Source of the DNA: Sthenelais limicola
Lineage: Eukaryota; Annelida; Polychaeta; Phyllodocida; Sigalionidae
NCBI GenBank assembly: GCA_942159475.1
Contig: OW804096.1
Location: 11,519,871-11,583,870, forward strand
Direction of reading: 5' to 3'
Length of the DNA stretch: 64,000 nt
The notes below the pieces were generated by a model, which was not told where the DNA came from, searched no databases, and saw only the letters and a list, made by a program, of their open reading frames with translations. Made by a program: the position numbers and the translations under genes. Below, piece after piece: positions 32,588 to 44,175 of this stretch. The first letter of the stretch is position 1. The number at the start of each line of letters is the position of its first letter.

Positions 32588-32653
32588 CATTATTAATATG
32601 AATGTTTTGCTTAAAAATATATAGTTTTAAGCAAAACATTCATATTAATAATG
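32588..32653. repeat. Perfect hairpin: 29-bp stem, 8-nt loop
   Basis: The left arm (32588-32616, starts CATTATTAATATG, ends TGCTTAAAA) and right arm (32625-32653) are exact inverses. The loop is ATATATAG. It could be a young inverted duplication, a small foldback element or a hairpin RNA. Confidence 0.9.
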
Positions 32654-33253
32654 ATTAATAAATATATATACATCAAATGATTTATTGCCCCATCTGACTT
32701 GAATTAGCAGCATCATGAAATTTGAGATTTTTGCAGGTCTAGGCCCTATATATTTTTGTGAAATTTGTCTGAAGTAATTAATAACTATTCATTTTGGTTG
32801 TATTTGCATGCCATCTCCACAACGCTAGAAATAACATGCCCAAATCAGAAATATGTGAATATTTTTTTAAAATGTCAATGTTTAAAGGTCATAAACGGGT
32901 TAATGGTCACTTTGGGGATAACAAATGTTATGGATCCATACAGTACCTTAGTCCCAATTTTTTAAAACTTTATTCATGGGTATGTATTTTATTCTTAATT
33001 TCTTGTCCTTTTGGGGTATATTATCATTATTATAATTCAAAAGACTTCCACCTCACGATAATGGATAACTATCCCCATCCACAAATGACAACTAATCAAG
33101 CTCTTTATCTTTTTTTCCGCTGACATACATAATTTAACCAGCAAGTGGATTGTATAAAAATGATACATGTTATATACATCCTCCGAACGATATCTTTCCT
33201 TTTGCCTCCTCAATCAGACTTGAGAATCTCACCCTGGCTTGGGAGGGTGGTTA

Positions 33254-33482
33254 TGGGTCAGAACGTCAGAAGATGTACAATATGCAGCTCTACACATTTA
33301 GGAAATTCTGCTAAATTAGGCTGAAGAATACTGGGTACATCTGAGTATATTTGGTATCGCATTGATTTAAAGTATCAGTTCTGTTATGTTAAACTGCATT
33401 TTGAACCTCATTTTTGTCTTGAATGTGGGTTATTTGAGAGGGTTGGTGAAGGCGAATTGTACATTTTCTGACGATCTGACTT
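33254..33482 (-). mobile_element. MITE-A copy
   Basis: TGGGTCAGAACGTCAG to TTTCTGACGATCTGAC; the last bases are missing. Confidence 0.75.
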
Positions 33483-33863
33483 GTTTAGAGACGTTGATAA
33501 ATCACAGCCTAGTGTTTAGTGGCATTTTAAGGATATCTTACAGTATCAAGCTGTACAATTTGAATCTTTAGGAAAAAATTCGACTATAGTCTATCATGAA
33601 GACATTTAAACACTTTCTAGACCTGAAACACCGATGTTATTTAAGGGTTCTCTCACGATTGATTTGCTACAGAAAAAAGGCTAAAATATGCACCCACATT
33701 TATATATCTGAATATTGGCAAACTTTTAGTATTTGATATGCCACTTAGATGAATTTGCGACGAAAAAACACATAACTTTCGTTTCCACTAATATCATAGA
33801 TGATATCTGTAGATTTTACACTGACATACAACTCCCATAATTCCATGATTTAAGGTATAGGAC

Positions 33864-34254
33864 ATATGTGATGTATTTCAGGAAAATGAGTCACAAGTCG
33901 CAAAATATGGATTTTGAGGTATCACCATATTGAAAAGAGGAGATCAAGCCGATTCTAATGATAGTAAACACTAGGACACCTAATTCTAAATTTGACAATT
34001 TTATTTTGAAAAAAAAAGGTTTGCAATGTTTCTGGGTGGGTACTTACCAGTCAAATAACTAAATATACTCCATACGATGGCCTTCAAAATGCGAGGATAC
34101 ATCTAATACAATTTCCTGAAATTTGTTACACAGATTTATCTGAACTATAAGTTAAATATCAGAACATTTCAATGAAGAGATTTTGTGATAAAAACACTTT
34201 GAAAAATATCAATTTTGCGACTTGTGACTCATCGTCCAGTAACACATCACATAT
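33864..34254. mobile_element. TIR element, ATGAGTCACAAGTCGC family (MITE-B), full copy
   Basis: The left end ATATGTGATGTATTTCAGG with AAAATGAGTCACAAGTCGC is matched by the inverse at the right end (GCGACTTGTGACTCAT, CATCACATAT). The element is about 390 bp. It sits immediately upstream of the METTL27 copy 1 locus and is absent at the matching place before copy 2. Confidence 0.75.
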
Positions 34255-34514
34255 TATATACAGGGGCTAGCATTCTATGGGACTATGGACCCTAGGTCAA
34301 TTGTAGGCCTTAGGTGAACTGTACTGTATCTGACATGTCATTATGTTAAGTAGTAGGGTTTCGGTCTGCACATACAATAGCAATAGTATAACCCAACAAG
34401 TGGATTTATATATCTACCCACTGACCCACTTAGTCTAGCAGATAGGTAACTTACAGTACACCTAATTTTCGTCATAAAGTTTCGGTGAAACCACTGAGAT
34501 TTTTGGAAGAAAGG

Positions 34515-37248
34515 ATGGAGGCGAGTAAAAACCTCCCAACTCTAAGGGAAAACGCTCATGAAAATGTAAGACTATTGCTCACCATGAAAGACCAAAATGA
34601 AACCATGCAATTCTATGAGAAATGGAGTAATGATGATAATTATGATCAGGTGAGATATTGCTTTATTTTATCATGGTATCATTTTGATAACTCTTTAAAC
34701 CACCTCAGACCGGTCATCCAAGAATTTCTTCTTGTGAAATAATTGTTGCAGTATGAAAGAGTGGCAGAGGCTGCTGGCATTTTATAGATTTTAATGAAAC
34801 ATATCGCAGTAGCGAATTTTCGATGTCAAAAAAAATAGATGTACTCCTGATAGTATTGGGGGGAGTTTCTGTCATTTTACTCATGGCTATAATATTAACC
34901 AATAACAAAATTGGTGATCCAAGGTGATTGTAACATTGACATTTTACGCATACTTTGTACTCTGTGCTCTGTATTATTCGCTATTCTTATTTTTACTTGT
35001 ATACTTGTACTATGTACTACCTTCCTTATATATGTTTAAGTAATCAAAATCAAAGGGGTGCTTGGAAGAGCTGTGAGGTTCACAGAGACCATTCCAATGT
35101 CCATAATTCATTCTAATTTAATTCAACATTACACTGTATAACACTTACTGTAAATGTGACTTGGAAATAAAAACCTGACATTATTATTGCTATTTTGTAG
35201 CAACTGAGGGGGAGTTACATTGGTCCTACCCTTTGTGCTAAGAATGTTGCTTCCTTCATTGGTGAAAAGACAGATGTATCAATATTAGACGTAGCAGCTG
35301 GAACAGGACTAGTGGCTGAAGAGGTAGGTCTAAAATATCTAATTGTAGTAAATTGAATTGACAATGAATTTTCTATGTGAATTAATTAATGATAAAACTA
35401 ATGCCACACAGAATTTACTTTTCTGTCATTGTTTCTTTTTTACATCTTGATATAATTAAATAACTGATATAATAGAATTATCCAAAATGTTAGAATACTG
35501 TCGCTATATTCCACGTTTACTTCTGTTATCTACAAACTTATTTGTTTTAGCTCCATAAGTTCAACTTCAAAAACATTGATGCTCTCGACCCTTCCCTGGA
35601 TATGTTGAAAAAAGCTGAAGAAAAAGGACTTTATCGAAAATACTTCAACATATTTTTTACAGACAACGTTGATGTCATCGAATCTGGTAAACAGCAATAA
35701 ATGAATTCTATTTCAGTATTTAAAATGAGATTAATATTCTGCATCCTTTTGAAAAGTATTTAAAATGTCCCAACACATAGAAGTTGGCTGGCCTGCCTAT
35801 TAAAATCACAAATTACAAAATTTAATATATAAGAAAGAAAAAGATAATAGGTCACCTCCCCATCTCTAAAACTCACTTTCTGGGCTCACGTTTTACTCTA
35901 ACTTTAGATTTGTTAAAATACAATTCTGAAAGGTGAAATCTGGAGACATTTCAATGAACTTTGAAATTCAGTGTTTGTATATATATATTGTAATATCTTA
36001 TAGATGCATATGATGTGGTTGTATCAAGTGGAGGATTCGGCCGTTTTCACATGTCAAACTCAGTTGTCTCTGAGATGATAAGAATAACTAAACCAGGTAG
36101 AGTATTGAACTTGAAACCTTTCTTCCTCCCGGTCCAGATCATCATTTTCCCATCCATTTCAGATGTATACCAAATTCCTATATCACTAACATTTAACAAC
36201 TCAATAAGCTTGGTCGTTAGTAATGTTCAAGTTTGATCAAAATATCAACATAAATAAAAGAAAACATATAATGTGGAGTTCAAATATGAATCTTTTACCA
36301 TATGTGATGTGTTTCAGGAAAATGAGTCACAAGTCGCAAAATTGATATTTTTCAAAGTGTTTTATTTACAAGATCTCTTTGTAGGAATTTTCTCATTTTT
36401 GAGGTATGTACCGTTTTAGGTTGTATGAATGCATTTACCAAATTTCAAGCCTGTGTATTAAATATAAGCTTGCATTTCTAAGGTCACCTTATAGAGTTTA
36501 TTTACCAACTTTGCTAGTAATTATGCTCCCAAAAATATTGCAATTTTTTTTTTTCAAAAGTAAAAATACTAAATTTGAAATATAGAAATACGCATTACAT
36601 GTCCTAATGTTTACTATCATTGGAATCGGCTTGATCTTGTCGTTTCAAATATGATGATATCTCAAAATCCATTTTTTGAGAATTGTGACTCATTTTCCTA
36701 AAACAGATCACATAATGCATTAAACCCTTTCCTAGAGTAATAGGCAGGAATAGGCAGTCCCCACATGCTGCCAGCTCTGGTTTTTCTAGTGAAACTATTA
36801 TATGGGTCAGATTTTCAGAAAATATACAATTCGCGTTCACCAATCCTCTCAAATAACCCAAATTTACGACAAAAATGAAGTTTAAAATACAGTTCAAGCT
36901 AACCAAACAGATTGCTAGAATCAATCCAATGCCGCATTTACCCAAATTTACCTAGTATTGACCAACTTTCAGCCTAATTTAGCAGAATTTACTAAATGTG
37001 TACAGCTGCCAATTGTACATTTTCTGAAAATCTGACCCATATACACACATATCATTCCGGAGGATCATTTACCATTTGTTCTTGCAGGTGGGTTGATTGT
37101 GATTGCTTCAAGAGCTGTGGATGACCTGCCAGAACATGTTAAACAATTAGAAGCAGAGGGAAAATGGGAATGTCTCGTGCTGCAAGGCATTCCTAATTAT
37201 TGTTATGACAGGGCCGGGCGCTTGTATGTATGCAAGATTCCAAGTTGA
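34515..37248 (+). CDS. METTL27: METTL27-like methyltransferase, copy 1
   Basis: Exons 34515-34649, 35201-35323, 35551-35686, 36004-36096, 37088-37248 give 215 aa with correct GT/AG borders. It is a class I SAM-dependent methyltransferase of the METTL27 (WBSCR27) family; the substrate is unknown. Motif I is ILDVAAGTG (D75-G81), the ribose-binding acid D99 is in IDALDPS, motif IV-like YDVVVSSGG begins at Y134, and ITKPGGLIVIAS (about 159-170) is the strand after motif V. The human protein (245 aa) shares the KPGG and LDVA-GTG blocks. The ATG at 34515 is chosen because copy 2 has its ATG at the same codon; an upstream GTG is not needed. Polyadenylation signal AATAAA at 37301-37306. Confidence 0.88.
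34935..35185 (+). mobile_element. Insertion specific to intron 1 of METTL27 copy 1
   Basis: Copy 2 passes directly from GGTGATTGTAACATT to ATTATTTTGTAG, whereas copy 1 has about 240 extra bases here. The insert resembles a LINE 3' end (AAGTAATCAAAATCAAAGGGG, CACAGAGACCATTCC). The family is not named. Confidence 0.5.
36299..36716. mobile_element. MITE-B copy in METTL27 copy 1 intron 4
   Basis: ATATGTGATGTGTTTCAGG with AAAATGAGTCACAAG at the left and the inverse at the right (GTGACTCATTTTCC, AGATCACATA). The same insertion, internally deleted, is in copy 2 at 52084-52424, so it predates the duplication. Confidence 0.75.
36803..37039 (+). mobile_element. MITE-A copy private to METTL27 copy 1
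   Basis: 237 bp, TGGGTCAG to CTGACCCA, flanked by TATA on both sides. The matching intron position of copy 2 (about 52485-52500) has no element. It ends 48 bp before exon 5. Confidence 0.9.
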
Positions 37249-37300
37249 ATGTTACCTTATTAGAGCACCTGTTAAAGTGATTAATTTGTGTTTCGAGTTC

Positions 37301-37306
37301 AATAAA
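37301..37306 (+). terminator. Polyadenylation signal, METTL27 copy 1
   Basis: AATAAA 53 bp after the stop codon, in a context (GTTCAATAAAGAAATCGAG) conserved in copy 2. Confidence 0.7.
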
Positions 37307-37934
37307 GAAATCGAGAAAAGAATATTCTTTATATTTTACAAGTATAAGACCATCATGAAAACTATTAATCGAATGCATTCATGAATAAATTGCCCAAAAA
37401 TATTTTGCACTTTTGCTCAAGGAAAATTATTAGTATTACTTTGTAAGTCACCAAGTCTATGCTATGGAATGGGTGGGCCAGGCGAAAATTTACAGTAAGA
37501 AACTGAGAATCATCGAAACCTTTAAGACCATTTTAAGACTCCCAACAGGACTCAAGGCCCACATACATGACACTTTTCCAGGCCCTTCAACTACTTCAAG
37601 CACTAGGTTCGCAGGGGTCGAGCCTGGCCCACCGCCACCAAACATGACCACTAGCTCTGCTTGGGTTTGATAATTGATAGAAAAGTTGGATGCAAAATCT
37701 TCAAAGCCCATATCCTGTCCTTGTCCGAATATGGAATTTTATTTTATAAAACATGCTAATAAAAGTACTATCAAGTAGATTTGGTCTGTAATTAATAGAG
37801 ATGCTAAGATTGTAATCAAGAACAACGATCTATCTACTGCTGAAGTATTACATGAACTTAATTGATTGCCGATTCATTGTAGGAGTAACAAATCTATGTA
37901 GGGTTTAATGTAAGTACTATCAAAGGAAGATGAG

Positions 37935-38162
37935 AGGTTACAGATTGCAAATAGAAATACCAGAGGGGCTGAGGGAAATATTTTGATTAGTCCAGCTCCG
38001 AAAACTGAAAAATATAGGAAATCAATTATGCACTTGGGTCCTAAAAACTGGAATGAATTGCCTCTATTGATTAGAAATTATGACGACTGGGACAAGCTCT
38101 GCTTGCTCCTTAAGAGGAATATTAATTTACTAACTGCTTGTTGGATGTATAGCTTACCTTGA
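37935..38162 (+). pseudogene. Non-LTR reverse transcriptase C-terminal fragment
   Basis: A 75-codon open stretch with the tail typical of LINE ORF2 proteins: RNTRGAEGN, APKTEKYRKSIMHLGPKNWN, ELPLLIRNYDDWDKL. It lies in about 950 bp inserted in the 3' flank of METTL27 copy 1 and absent from copy 2. The rest of the LINE is missing. Confidence 0.65.
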
Positions 38163-38769
38163 GATAGGCTTTTAATCGAGAATTATATTTTAGAGCATTT
38201 TTTTTCATGACCCCCACACCCCGGTCTGTATTCAAAATAGGTTTTTAAAGAGGCCACTAGGGTATGATATGTCAGGTGTTTTATACAGATTGTGAAAATT
38301 CTCTACCCTGTGTATTGATAGAATTTGAAAACGGAATGTAATATGCTTGGTGTGTAGCTAGCTGAAAGTTTGGGCTTTCATAATTTGGACATAATATGTA
38401 TCATTTTATTCTGAGGTAATTTTTTCTTTTGTCTGAGTTGAATAGTTTCTATATGTATTTTTGAAATCTCATCATCCAGTGATAATAATAAGTCTCTAAG
38501 TAACAGATCATCAATTATCCATATGTAATTATATAAAATGAAATTGTGTGTATTATATAAATATCTAGGCACCATGGAGATTGCCATGAAAAACAAGAAA
38601 AATAGCCGTCACTCCGTCACCAGCATTCAGGTGAATGATGGAACTTGAGAATGTTGAGGGGCCATAGTAACGTACGGAATTTCAAGATCAACAGAAAATG
38701 TATGTACAATTTTATTAGGAAGGGTTGAACAAGAAACGTTCGCCGACATTGTTCACTGGTTCTGAAGAA

Positions 38770-39020
38770 CAATTGTATATAACAATTTTTAGATAAGATT
38801 CATTAATTTTGTGGGGAGAAATATTCTTGGTCGGAAATTGATTGGAGTGACTGATTCCGATTATTTATGCATATTATATATGAATTATGATTGATTTTGT
38901 TGCACTCAGTAGTGGATGGACACTGGGATTGAGAAAGGGATATAATAAAATTAAATTAAAAAACAACATTATATAACAGTGTTCTGTCTTTGTCCATAGA
39001 AATCCAATAAATCTAAAGCC
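38770..39020 (+). repeat. Dispersed repeat, partner at 31445-31700
   Basis: Second copy of the TTGCACTCAGTAGTGGATGG repeat, starting exactly where the METTL27 segmental duplication ends. Confidence 0.75.
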
Positions 39021-39089
39021 AAGCTTTGCTCAACTTGCCTTCACTTCGTCGTAATAAATAAATTCTCCAAACCCCATCCAACTTTTCTC

Positions 39090-39335
39090 CCTTAATTCGG
39101 TCTTAGACTCTCTAATTCTTTCACCAATTGGAAGGGAATTGCATCAATAACTACATGTGTGAGTTTAAAAGAAATCCGAGTCCCAGATGTAAAGATATTA
39201 GTGAAATTAAAAAATAAAATGACTTGAAAATGAAACAAATGAAAAAGGCGGTCTGCTCTGGGACTCGAATTCACAATCCTGCTTGGAAGTCCAAAGCTTT
39301 AACCACTGGGCTATAGGGGAATATAGAAGGGCACA
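39090..39335 (-). mobile_element. tRNA-derived SINE-like element
   Basis: Read on the minus strand, 39320-39253 has an A-box-like TAGCCCAGTGGTTAAAGC and a B-box-like GAATTCGAGTCCC at tRNA spacing. The body follows (CATTTTATTTTTTAATTTC, CTTACATCTGGGACTCGG). A shorter relative is at 48065-48240, where the head points the other way relative to the body. Confidence 0.5.
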
Positions 39336-39359
39336 TGCATATAAACACTTACATTGATC

Positions 39360-39580
39360 CATCACATTTTAGGTTTACTTTAATCCCCCCATTCTCCTCA
39401 TGGTGATTGAGGAGAATGGGGAAATAAATCTTGAAGGTCCCTGTGTTCACTGCAGGCAATTTAATGATTCATATTAATCATAAAAATATATCTTGCATCT
39501 GCAATCTATTTCTATAATACGCGAATGCAGAACTCCTAGGTATGCATGCTTCCTGGACAGTGTGCGCACCGTGCACAGGC
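39360..39580 (+). repeat. Inverted duplicate of 47830-48025
   Basis: AGGTTTACTTTAAT, the hairpin CCCCATTCTCCTCA / TGAGGAGAATGGGG with a 7-nt loop, GGTCCCTGTGTTCACTGCAG and ATATATCTTGCATCTGCAAT are all present in reverse at the second site. Confidence 0.75.
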
Positions 39581-39752
39581 TATATCTGGAAGTTAACAAG
39601 TGCGCGTGTACCCATACAAAAAGGGCATAAGTAGTATGTGAAAAGTTTACATTTTCAATGGCACTCCATATAATCATTATGTCCTGTTACACATGGGCTT
39701 TTGTCATGTTACATAGGTCTGGATATTGATGCTCAATTATTGCAAAACATAG

Positions 39753-41852
39753 TCAGGGACCCTTAGTTATCTTCATATTGACTTTACAGTAACAGTACAG
39801 ACGTTCAAGGGGGTCATTGACACAGATTGAGGTGTCTCCGTACTTATTGAGTCTCCCAATTGAACCTTGGATTTGTAACTTGGTCTCTATATCCCTCCGT
39901 TGTATAACGGCAACGGTCGACTCAAACTGTCCCCCACCAGGTTTGGTGCGAAAAGTCAATCTATGGTGGACAGTGTTCTTTACGTGAAAGACGAACGCAC
40001 TTTCTACTTGATCCAACACAAGTGTGACACACACATCTTGTCTTCCTTTGAGTATACCATTGATTGCATCCACAGAAAACTGTGCAGATTGTTTTACAAT
40101 ATCCAGTGATGTGTTCACCTTGATTTCATCATAACATGCACAGAATTGGAAGTCGATTCCTGCTTCTTTGCACGATCTGTTGCTTGGAATTTGCTCGAAT
40201 AGACTTCTCGAACGTGCAGTCGTCCCTGGTGCCTTTTCACCCACATTAAGCAGATGTAAAAGTGTTCTGTAAATATCGAATGGAGTTGTTAGTTTGTGAC
40301 TGTTCATTCTAAGATGTTGTACGTGGTGAGGATACCGCTCTTTGAATCGTTTAGGCAGAGCTATGTGCATCAGAGGAAGCTTTCCCTCCATCCTTGCAAT
40401 ATTGGTATTCAGGATAGGGCCATATCTTGTCCCGTGATCGCTAAAGAATATTAAAATTGTGTTTTCAAACACTTTCAGTTGATCTAGTTTCTTGAAAAAT
40501 TCTGGATATATATTATCCAGGTGCCTCGCACCGATATTGTTCTCGTGAGTAAGGCCAGAAAGGAAAGTGAAAGATAAATGTTTCTTGTCCTTGTATGCTT
40601 CAAGAAAGTTTAGTAAATACCTCGAAATTTCTTTGGTTTCAAAAAGTCTTTTTTTACAACCGCCTATATCATTCAGTGTCCAATTCGCTACTTTCCATAA
40701 AGCAAATGGGTATTCGTGGAGGTAGTAATCAACAGGTTCCTTCAAAAACCCTACTCTGCAATAGTGAAACATACCAATCAATGCCCTATCCTCCGCAAAC
40801 AACGTCGTGTACTCGGCCTTTGTATAATTTTTGAATATGAGAGGTAAATAATCATACTTCTTTCCAGGTATTTCAATCTCATCCTCGTGATACCCAGTAA
40901 GAAAGGGTATAATATTCGGGTAGGTGTTTAGGCCAACTTTAGTATAACCCATCAAGGGAATGGATTTAAGATGTTCAGTTAGGTATTTTAATGTCTTAGG
41001 CATAAATCGTTGTGCAGCCGACATTGATAAAGAATCAGTAGCCAACAGTAACACATTCCATTCATTTTCTCCTCTGTCTTTTTTATTTATCTGTGCAGTT
41101 TTCTCAAAGAACTTAGAATGAAGATGTCTGTACAATATTCTTTTAGTCGTCGACGAATAACATGTTATTCTTATGAAAGGGTTATTTTTTAAGTGTATCA
41201 CACCCTTAGATAAATTGAATGGCGTCTCCGAATCATACCGAAACTTATCGTTTTCCAGGTCTCGAAGAATTCGGTCATAAACGCATTTCAGTTTGACAGC
41301 AGGGAATTTCTCTTTCTGGTATGTCACATTGAGGACGACCTGGTCGCCGTCAACATACGTCAGCATAGAAGGATCAGGACATTCATTCAGTGGGCGTAGG
41401 AATTCTTCGACATAAGGCATTAACGAAGGGTCAAATGGATTCAGACGGCGTATTTTACATGTATCCGTCTCTACAACGTATTCTGGTGACGACTGATCAT
41501 GAAAGCCATAGCTTCTAGTAGTAGGGTTGGATGGGGGAGAGGTTGCATGTTCAGATAGTGTACTTGACTCCAATGCTTCGGAGTGTTTTGCCTCGGTCGC
41601 TGCTGCATGTGATTCCGATGCTATGCCCTTGTTGTTCTTGATCAGTGTGAATGTCGCTTTTGGGAGCTCAGGGACATTCCATAATACCCGATCCTCCAAC
41701 GCCAGCTTTGTCAAATTTGTCCTGCATTCTGGACAGAGCTTATCATAGACATAAACAATGTTACGTATGACAACGAGGACAGTGAGGAATAACAGCACAA
41801 TTGGCCACCGTAACTGCAACAAATTAAATAACAGTATATACATATGTACCAT
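39753..41852 (-). CDS. DUF229 sulfatase-fold type II membrane protein
   Basis: The 699-aa product has one N-terminal membrane helix (about 17-36, WPIVLLFLTVLVVI), a low-complexity stalk (about 75-115) and a large domain of the DUF229 family, related to sulfatases and alkaline phosphatases. Landmarks are the nucleophile-region motif LLLATDSLS (D273, S274, S276) with MPKTLKYL after it, FLSGLTHE (H436), FFSDHGTRYG (D472, H473) and NSHKLTTPFDIYRTL (H519). Many cysteines in the C-terminal 150 residues suggest a lumenal or extracellular location. The reaction is unknown. The gene is uninterrupted and lies between the METTL27 copies. The initiator ATG has a weak context, and TTTGTTGCAG at 41823-41814 could be a splice acceptor joining an upstream first exon at L14. 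Confidence 0.85.
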   Translation of the reverse strand: MVHMYILLFNLLQLRWPIVLLFLTVLVVIRNIVYVYDKLCPECRTNLTKLALEDRVLWNVPELPKATFTLIKNNKGIASESHAAATEAKHSEALESSTLSEHATSPPSNPTTRSYGFHDQSSPEYVVETDTCKIRRLNPFDPSLMPYVEEFLRPLNECPDPSMLTYVDGDQVVLNVTYQKEKFPAVKLKCVYDRILRDLENDKFRYDSETPFNLSKGVIHLKNNPFIRITCYSSTTKRILYRHLHSKFFEKTAQINKKDRGENEWNVLLLATDSLSMSAAQRFMPKTLKYLTEHLKSIPLMGYTKVGLNTYPNIIPFLTGYHEDEIEIPGKKYDYLPLIFKNYTKAEYTTLFAEDRALIGMFHYCRVGFLKEPVDYYLHEYPFALWKVANWTLNDIGGCKKRLFETKEISRYLLNFLEAYKDKKHLSFTFLSGLTHENNIGARHLDNIYPEFFKKLDQLKVFENTILIFFSDHGTRYGPILNTNIARMEGKLPLMHIALPKRFKERYPHHVQHLRMNSHKLTTPFDIYRTLLHLLNVGEKAPGTTARSRSLFEQIPSNRSCKEAGIDFQFCACYDEIKVNTSLDIVKQSAQFSVDAINGILKGRQDVCVTLVLDQVESAFVFHVKNTVHHRLTFRTKPGGGQFESTVAVIQRRDIETKLQIQGSIGRLNKYGDTSICVNDPLERLYCYCKVNMKITKGP

Positions 41853-42625
41853 ACAGGTTTACTAACGGGTTGGTTGAAGGAGCGTGAACATTGCACGATT
41901 CAATATTCTAAGTGACTGAAACCAACAAGTTAGTTAACAGATTTATTATGTACATGCTTTCAATCATGAAAATAGAAAAACATCGAGTCATAAATTTGAA
42001 ATTTACTGGTAATCTTAGTAAAAAAAACAGATTGGTTGCCATGACAACCCCACGTAAATCACTAGTGAAATACGCACTATGCGTAAACCACTCTAGATAC
42101 GTTGTTTTCATAGCAATGCGTGTATAATAAAAGAAGGATAATCACTTTAAATTATTGCAATGATATGTGATAGGTTGCAGGAAAATGAGTCATAAGTCGT
42201 AAAAATGAAATTTGAGATACCATCATATTTGAAAAGGTGAGTTCCAGCGGATTCCAATGGTGGGAAACATTAGGACATTTAATAAGTTGTAGATTAGAGG
42301 TGGACATTTGACCAGAGCTCCAATAGGTTGGTAGAAAGAGAAGTCACAAGTCCAGTTGTTGAGGCAAGAAGATTGATATCTTATATACTAACTCCTGGGC
42401 ACATCCATTAATATACATAAATTAGAATGGAATTCCCTTAGAATTTACCTTAATTATTCTATTAAACTTTTTTAGAGATTGACGTCATACCTACCAACCC
42501 ATACACATGTGTTGGCATGCTCTGTTGAAGTGACCAATGTTAGAGTCAGGTGACCGCAAGGCGGAAAGGAATCAGGTGTCACCCACATATATATTCCTAT
42601 ATCTCTATATACTTCACATATATGA

Positions 42626-43444
42626 TATATAGATGACACTGTATTGTTTGCTAACAAAAAATCAGAAAAAAACAATTTCAATTCGCTTCAAAATGACCTT
42701 AAAATGGTTGACACTTGGTGCAAGACTAACAAAATTTCGATGAATGTTTCTAAAACAAAATACATCAACTTCAAAAATAAAAATAGAAAAAAAACAGCAT
42801 TAAGTCCTGTCCCACAAAACCTCACCCTGGGTAACGAACACATTGAAGAGGTAACAGAGTATAACTATCTTGGGTTAATAATTGACCAAAATCTTACCTT
42901 TACCTCACAAGTAACTAAAGTTACAAACAATGTAAAATGGAAGGTCCGCTTGCTAAGCAATGCAAGATATATGCTTCCTAGGAAAGTTAAATTAGATATC
43001 ATAAAAACATTAATAATTCCCCTCATTGACAGAGGAGATATTCACTACTCTAATTCGAACAAACATCACTTAAACAGACTACAGGCTCTCTTAAACTCTG
43101 CGATCAGAGCTGCCTTGAACCTCAGCAAGAAGTGTAATGTTGAGGCTGAATATAAGAGAATCAAAATCATGTCTAATGAGAAAAGAAGGGAATTACACAT
43201 ATTGGAATCCGCTCACTACCTAGCATCAAAAAAAGAAAATCTGGACCTAAGGCAGCTTCCAACAAGGAGCCATGCTGAAAACAGAAGAAACTTAAAACTA
43301 ATTCGCCCAAATTCGGCCCTTTATCAAAATTCCTTCCTTTACAAAGCTCGGAACTTATGGAATAAACTTGACAAAAACACCCAAAATTTAGAAATTAAAA
43401 ATGAATTTAGAAAATCTGTTCATACAACGCTTACAAAAACATAG
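42626..43444 (+). pseudogene. 5'-truncated non-LTR retrotransposon reverse transcriptase
   Basis: The frame opens with the catalytic box YIDDTVLFA (the aspartates at 42632-42637), directly after an in-frame TGA. It continues for 272 codons through NDLKMVDTWCKTNKISMNVS, EYNYLGLIIDQNLTF (thumb) and the C-terminal SHAENRRNLK / FLYKARNLWNKL region. Fingers, most of the palm and the endonuclease are missing, as expected from incomplete reverse transcription. The coding remnant is intact, so the insertion is fairly young. Confidence 0.8.
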
Positions 43445-44175
43445 CTCCGTGAGACCAGTGGATGGTAATTCCCTTTAAACTCTTCCAGAAACTCTTCCAG
43501 AAACAAGTGATTCGTACATTGTACCTAAAATGTTTCTGGAAATATTTCACTCAAAAAGTATTAATAAGTGTATCTTACTCTGATTTAATAGGAATATCGC
43601 ATATATGTGATAGCCATTCCATCACAAATAAAGACCGTCTGTATTGACTTGGTCGAGGAATAAATATATATATATTATTCCCAAACTCACAACGAAATAA
43701 TGTATTTTATATCATTTTGTTACTACTACATGTAAAATAGTTTGTATTTTATCTCTTATTTTGTATAACCAACGACGAACAAAAATGTACTTGGTGTTCT
43801 TCCTCATGGAGAAATGTATTAATCTCTAGTCGGAATAATGTATTTTGTTCCTGATATGACTGTTGTCACTATCGATTCACTGTAATGGAAATAATGTTCT
43901 TTATTTTCCACACCTGTCTCAAGACCTAGTCGCCTATGTAAAAAGGCATCACGCCTTCAGTTTAGTTCTTATACTCGTATATTATCTCATTACACTTGTT
44001 ATTTTATTAAATCTTATTTCTTTTCTCTTCCAAATTCGGTAACGGCCGGAAGAAATGGTACACTAGCTGTACCATAAGGCATGTCGACCCATTTGTCTCT
44101 TTCCCACAAAAATGATACTCATGTATACTTCAAAGGCAAATAAACAACATCTTATCTTATCTTATCTTATCTTAT
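43445..44175 (+). mobile_element. LINE 3' UTR and (CTTAT)n tail
   Basis: Follows the reverse-transcriptase remnant and ends in GGCAAATAAACAACAT and five CTTAT units (44151-44175). Related tails with GTCGACCC...AATAAAC occur near 15105 and 49650. Confidence 0.65.

Larger units (their letters stand above)
26667..33250. other. Intergenic repeats downstream of NCF2
   Basis: No SH3-coding exon or other gene is visible. A diverged direct repeat with TTTCGATCATTCC / GATTCAAGGAAATC recurs near 26975-27020, 27250-27300 and 27490. Six MITE-A copies, a Penelope-like tail, two perfect palindromes and poly(TTA) microsatellites fill much of the rest. Confidence 0.6.
34255..38765 (+). repeat. Segmental duplication, copy 1
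   Basis: Homologous to 49708-53293 from CAGGGGCTAG upstream of the gene to CGCCGACATTGTTCACTGG / TGCCGACATTGTTAACTGG beyond it, introns included. The two differ by separate insertions and deletions. Copies start about 15.4 kb apart. Confidence 0.85.

Noticed and set aside
26667..34250. SH3 exons for NCF2 downstream of exon 10
   Set aside because: I looked for an ALYDY-like start or a WxxG-type block on the plus strand and saw none; only repeats are visible.
39253..39320. Functional tRNA gene on the minus strand
   Set aside because: A- and B-box-like motifs are present, but the cloverleaf is imperfect and the sequence continues into a SINE-like body.
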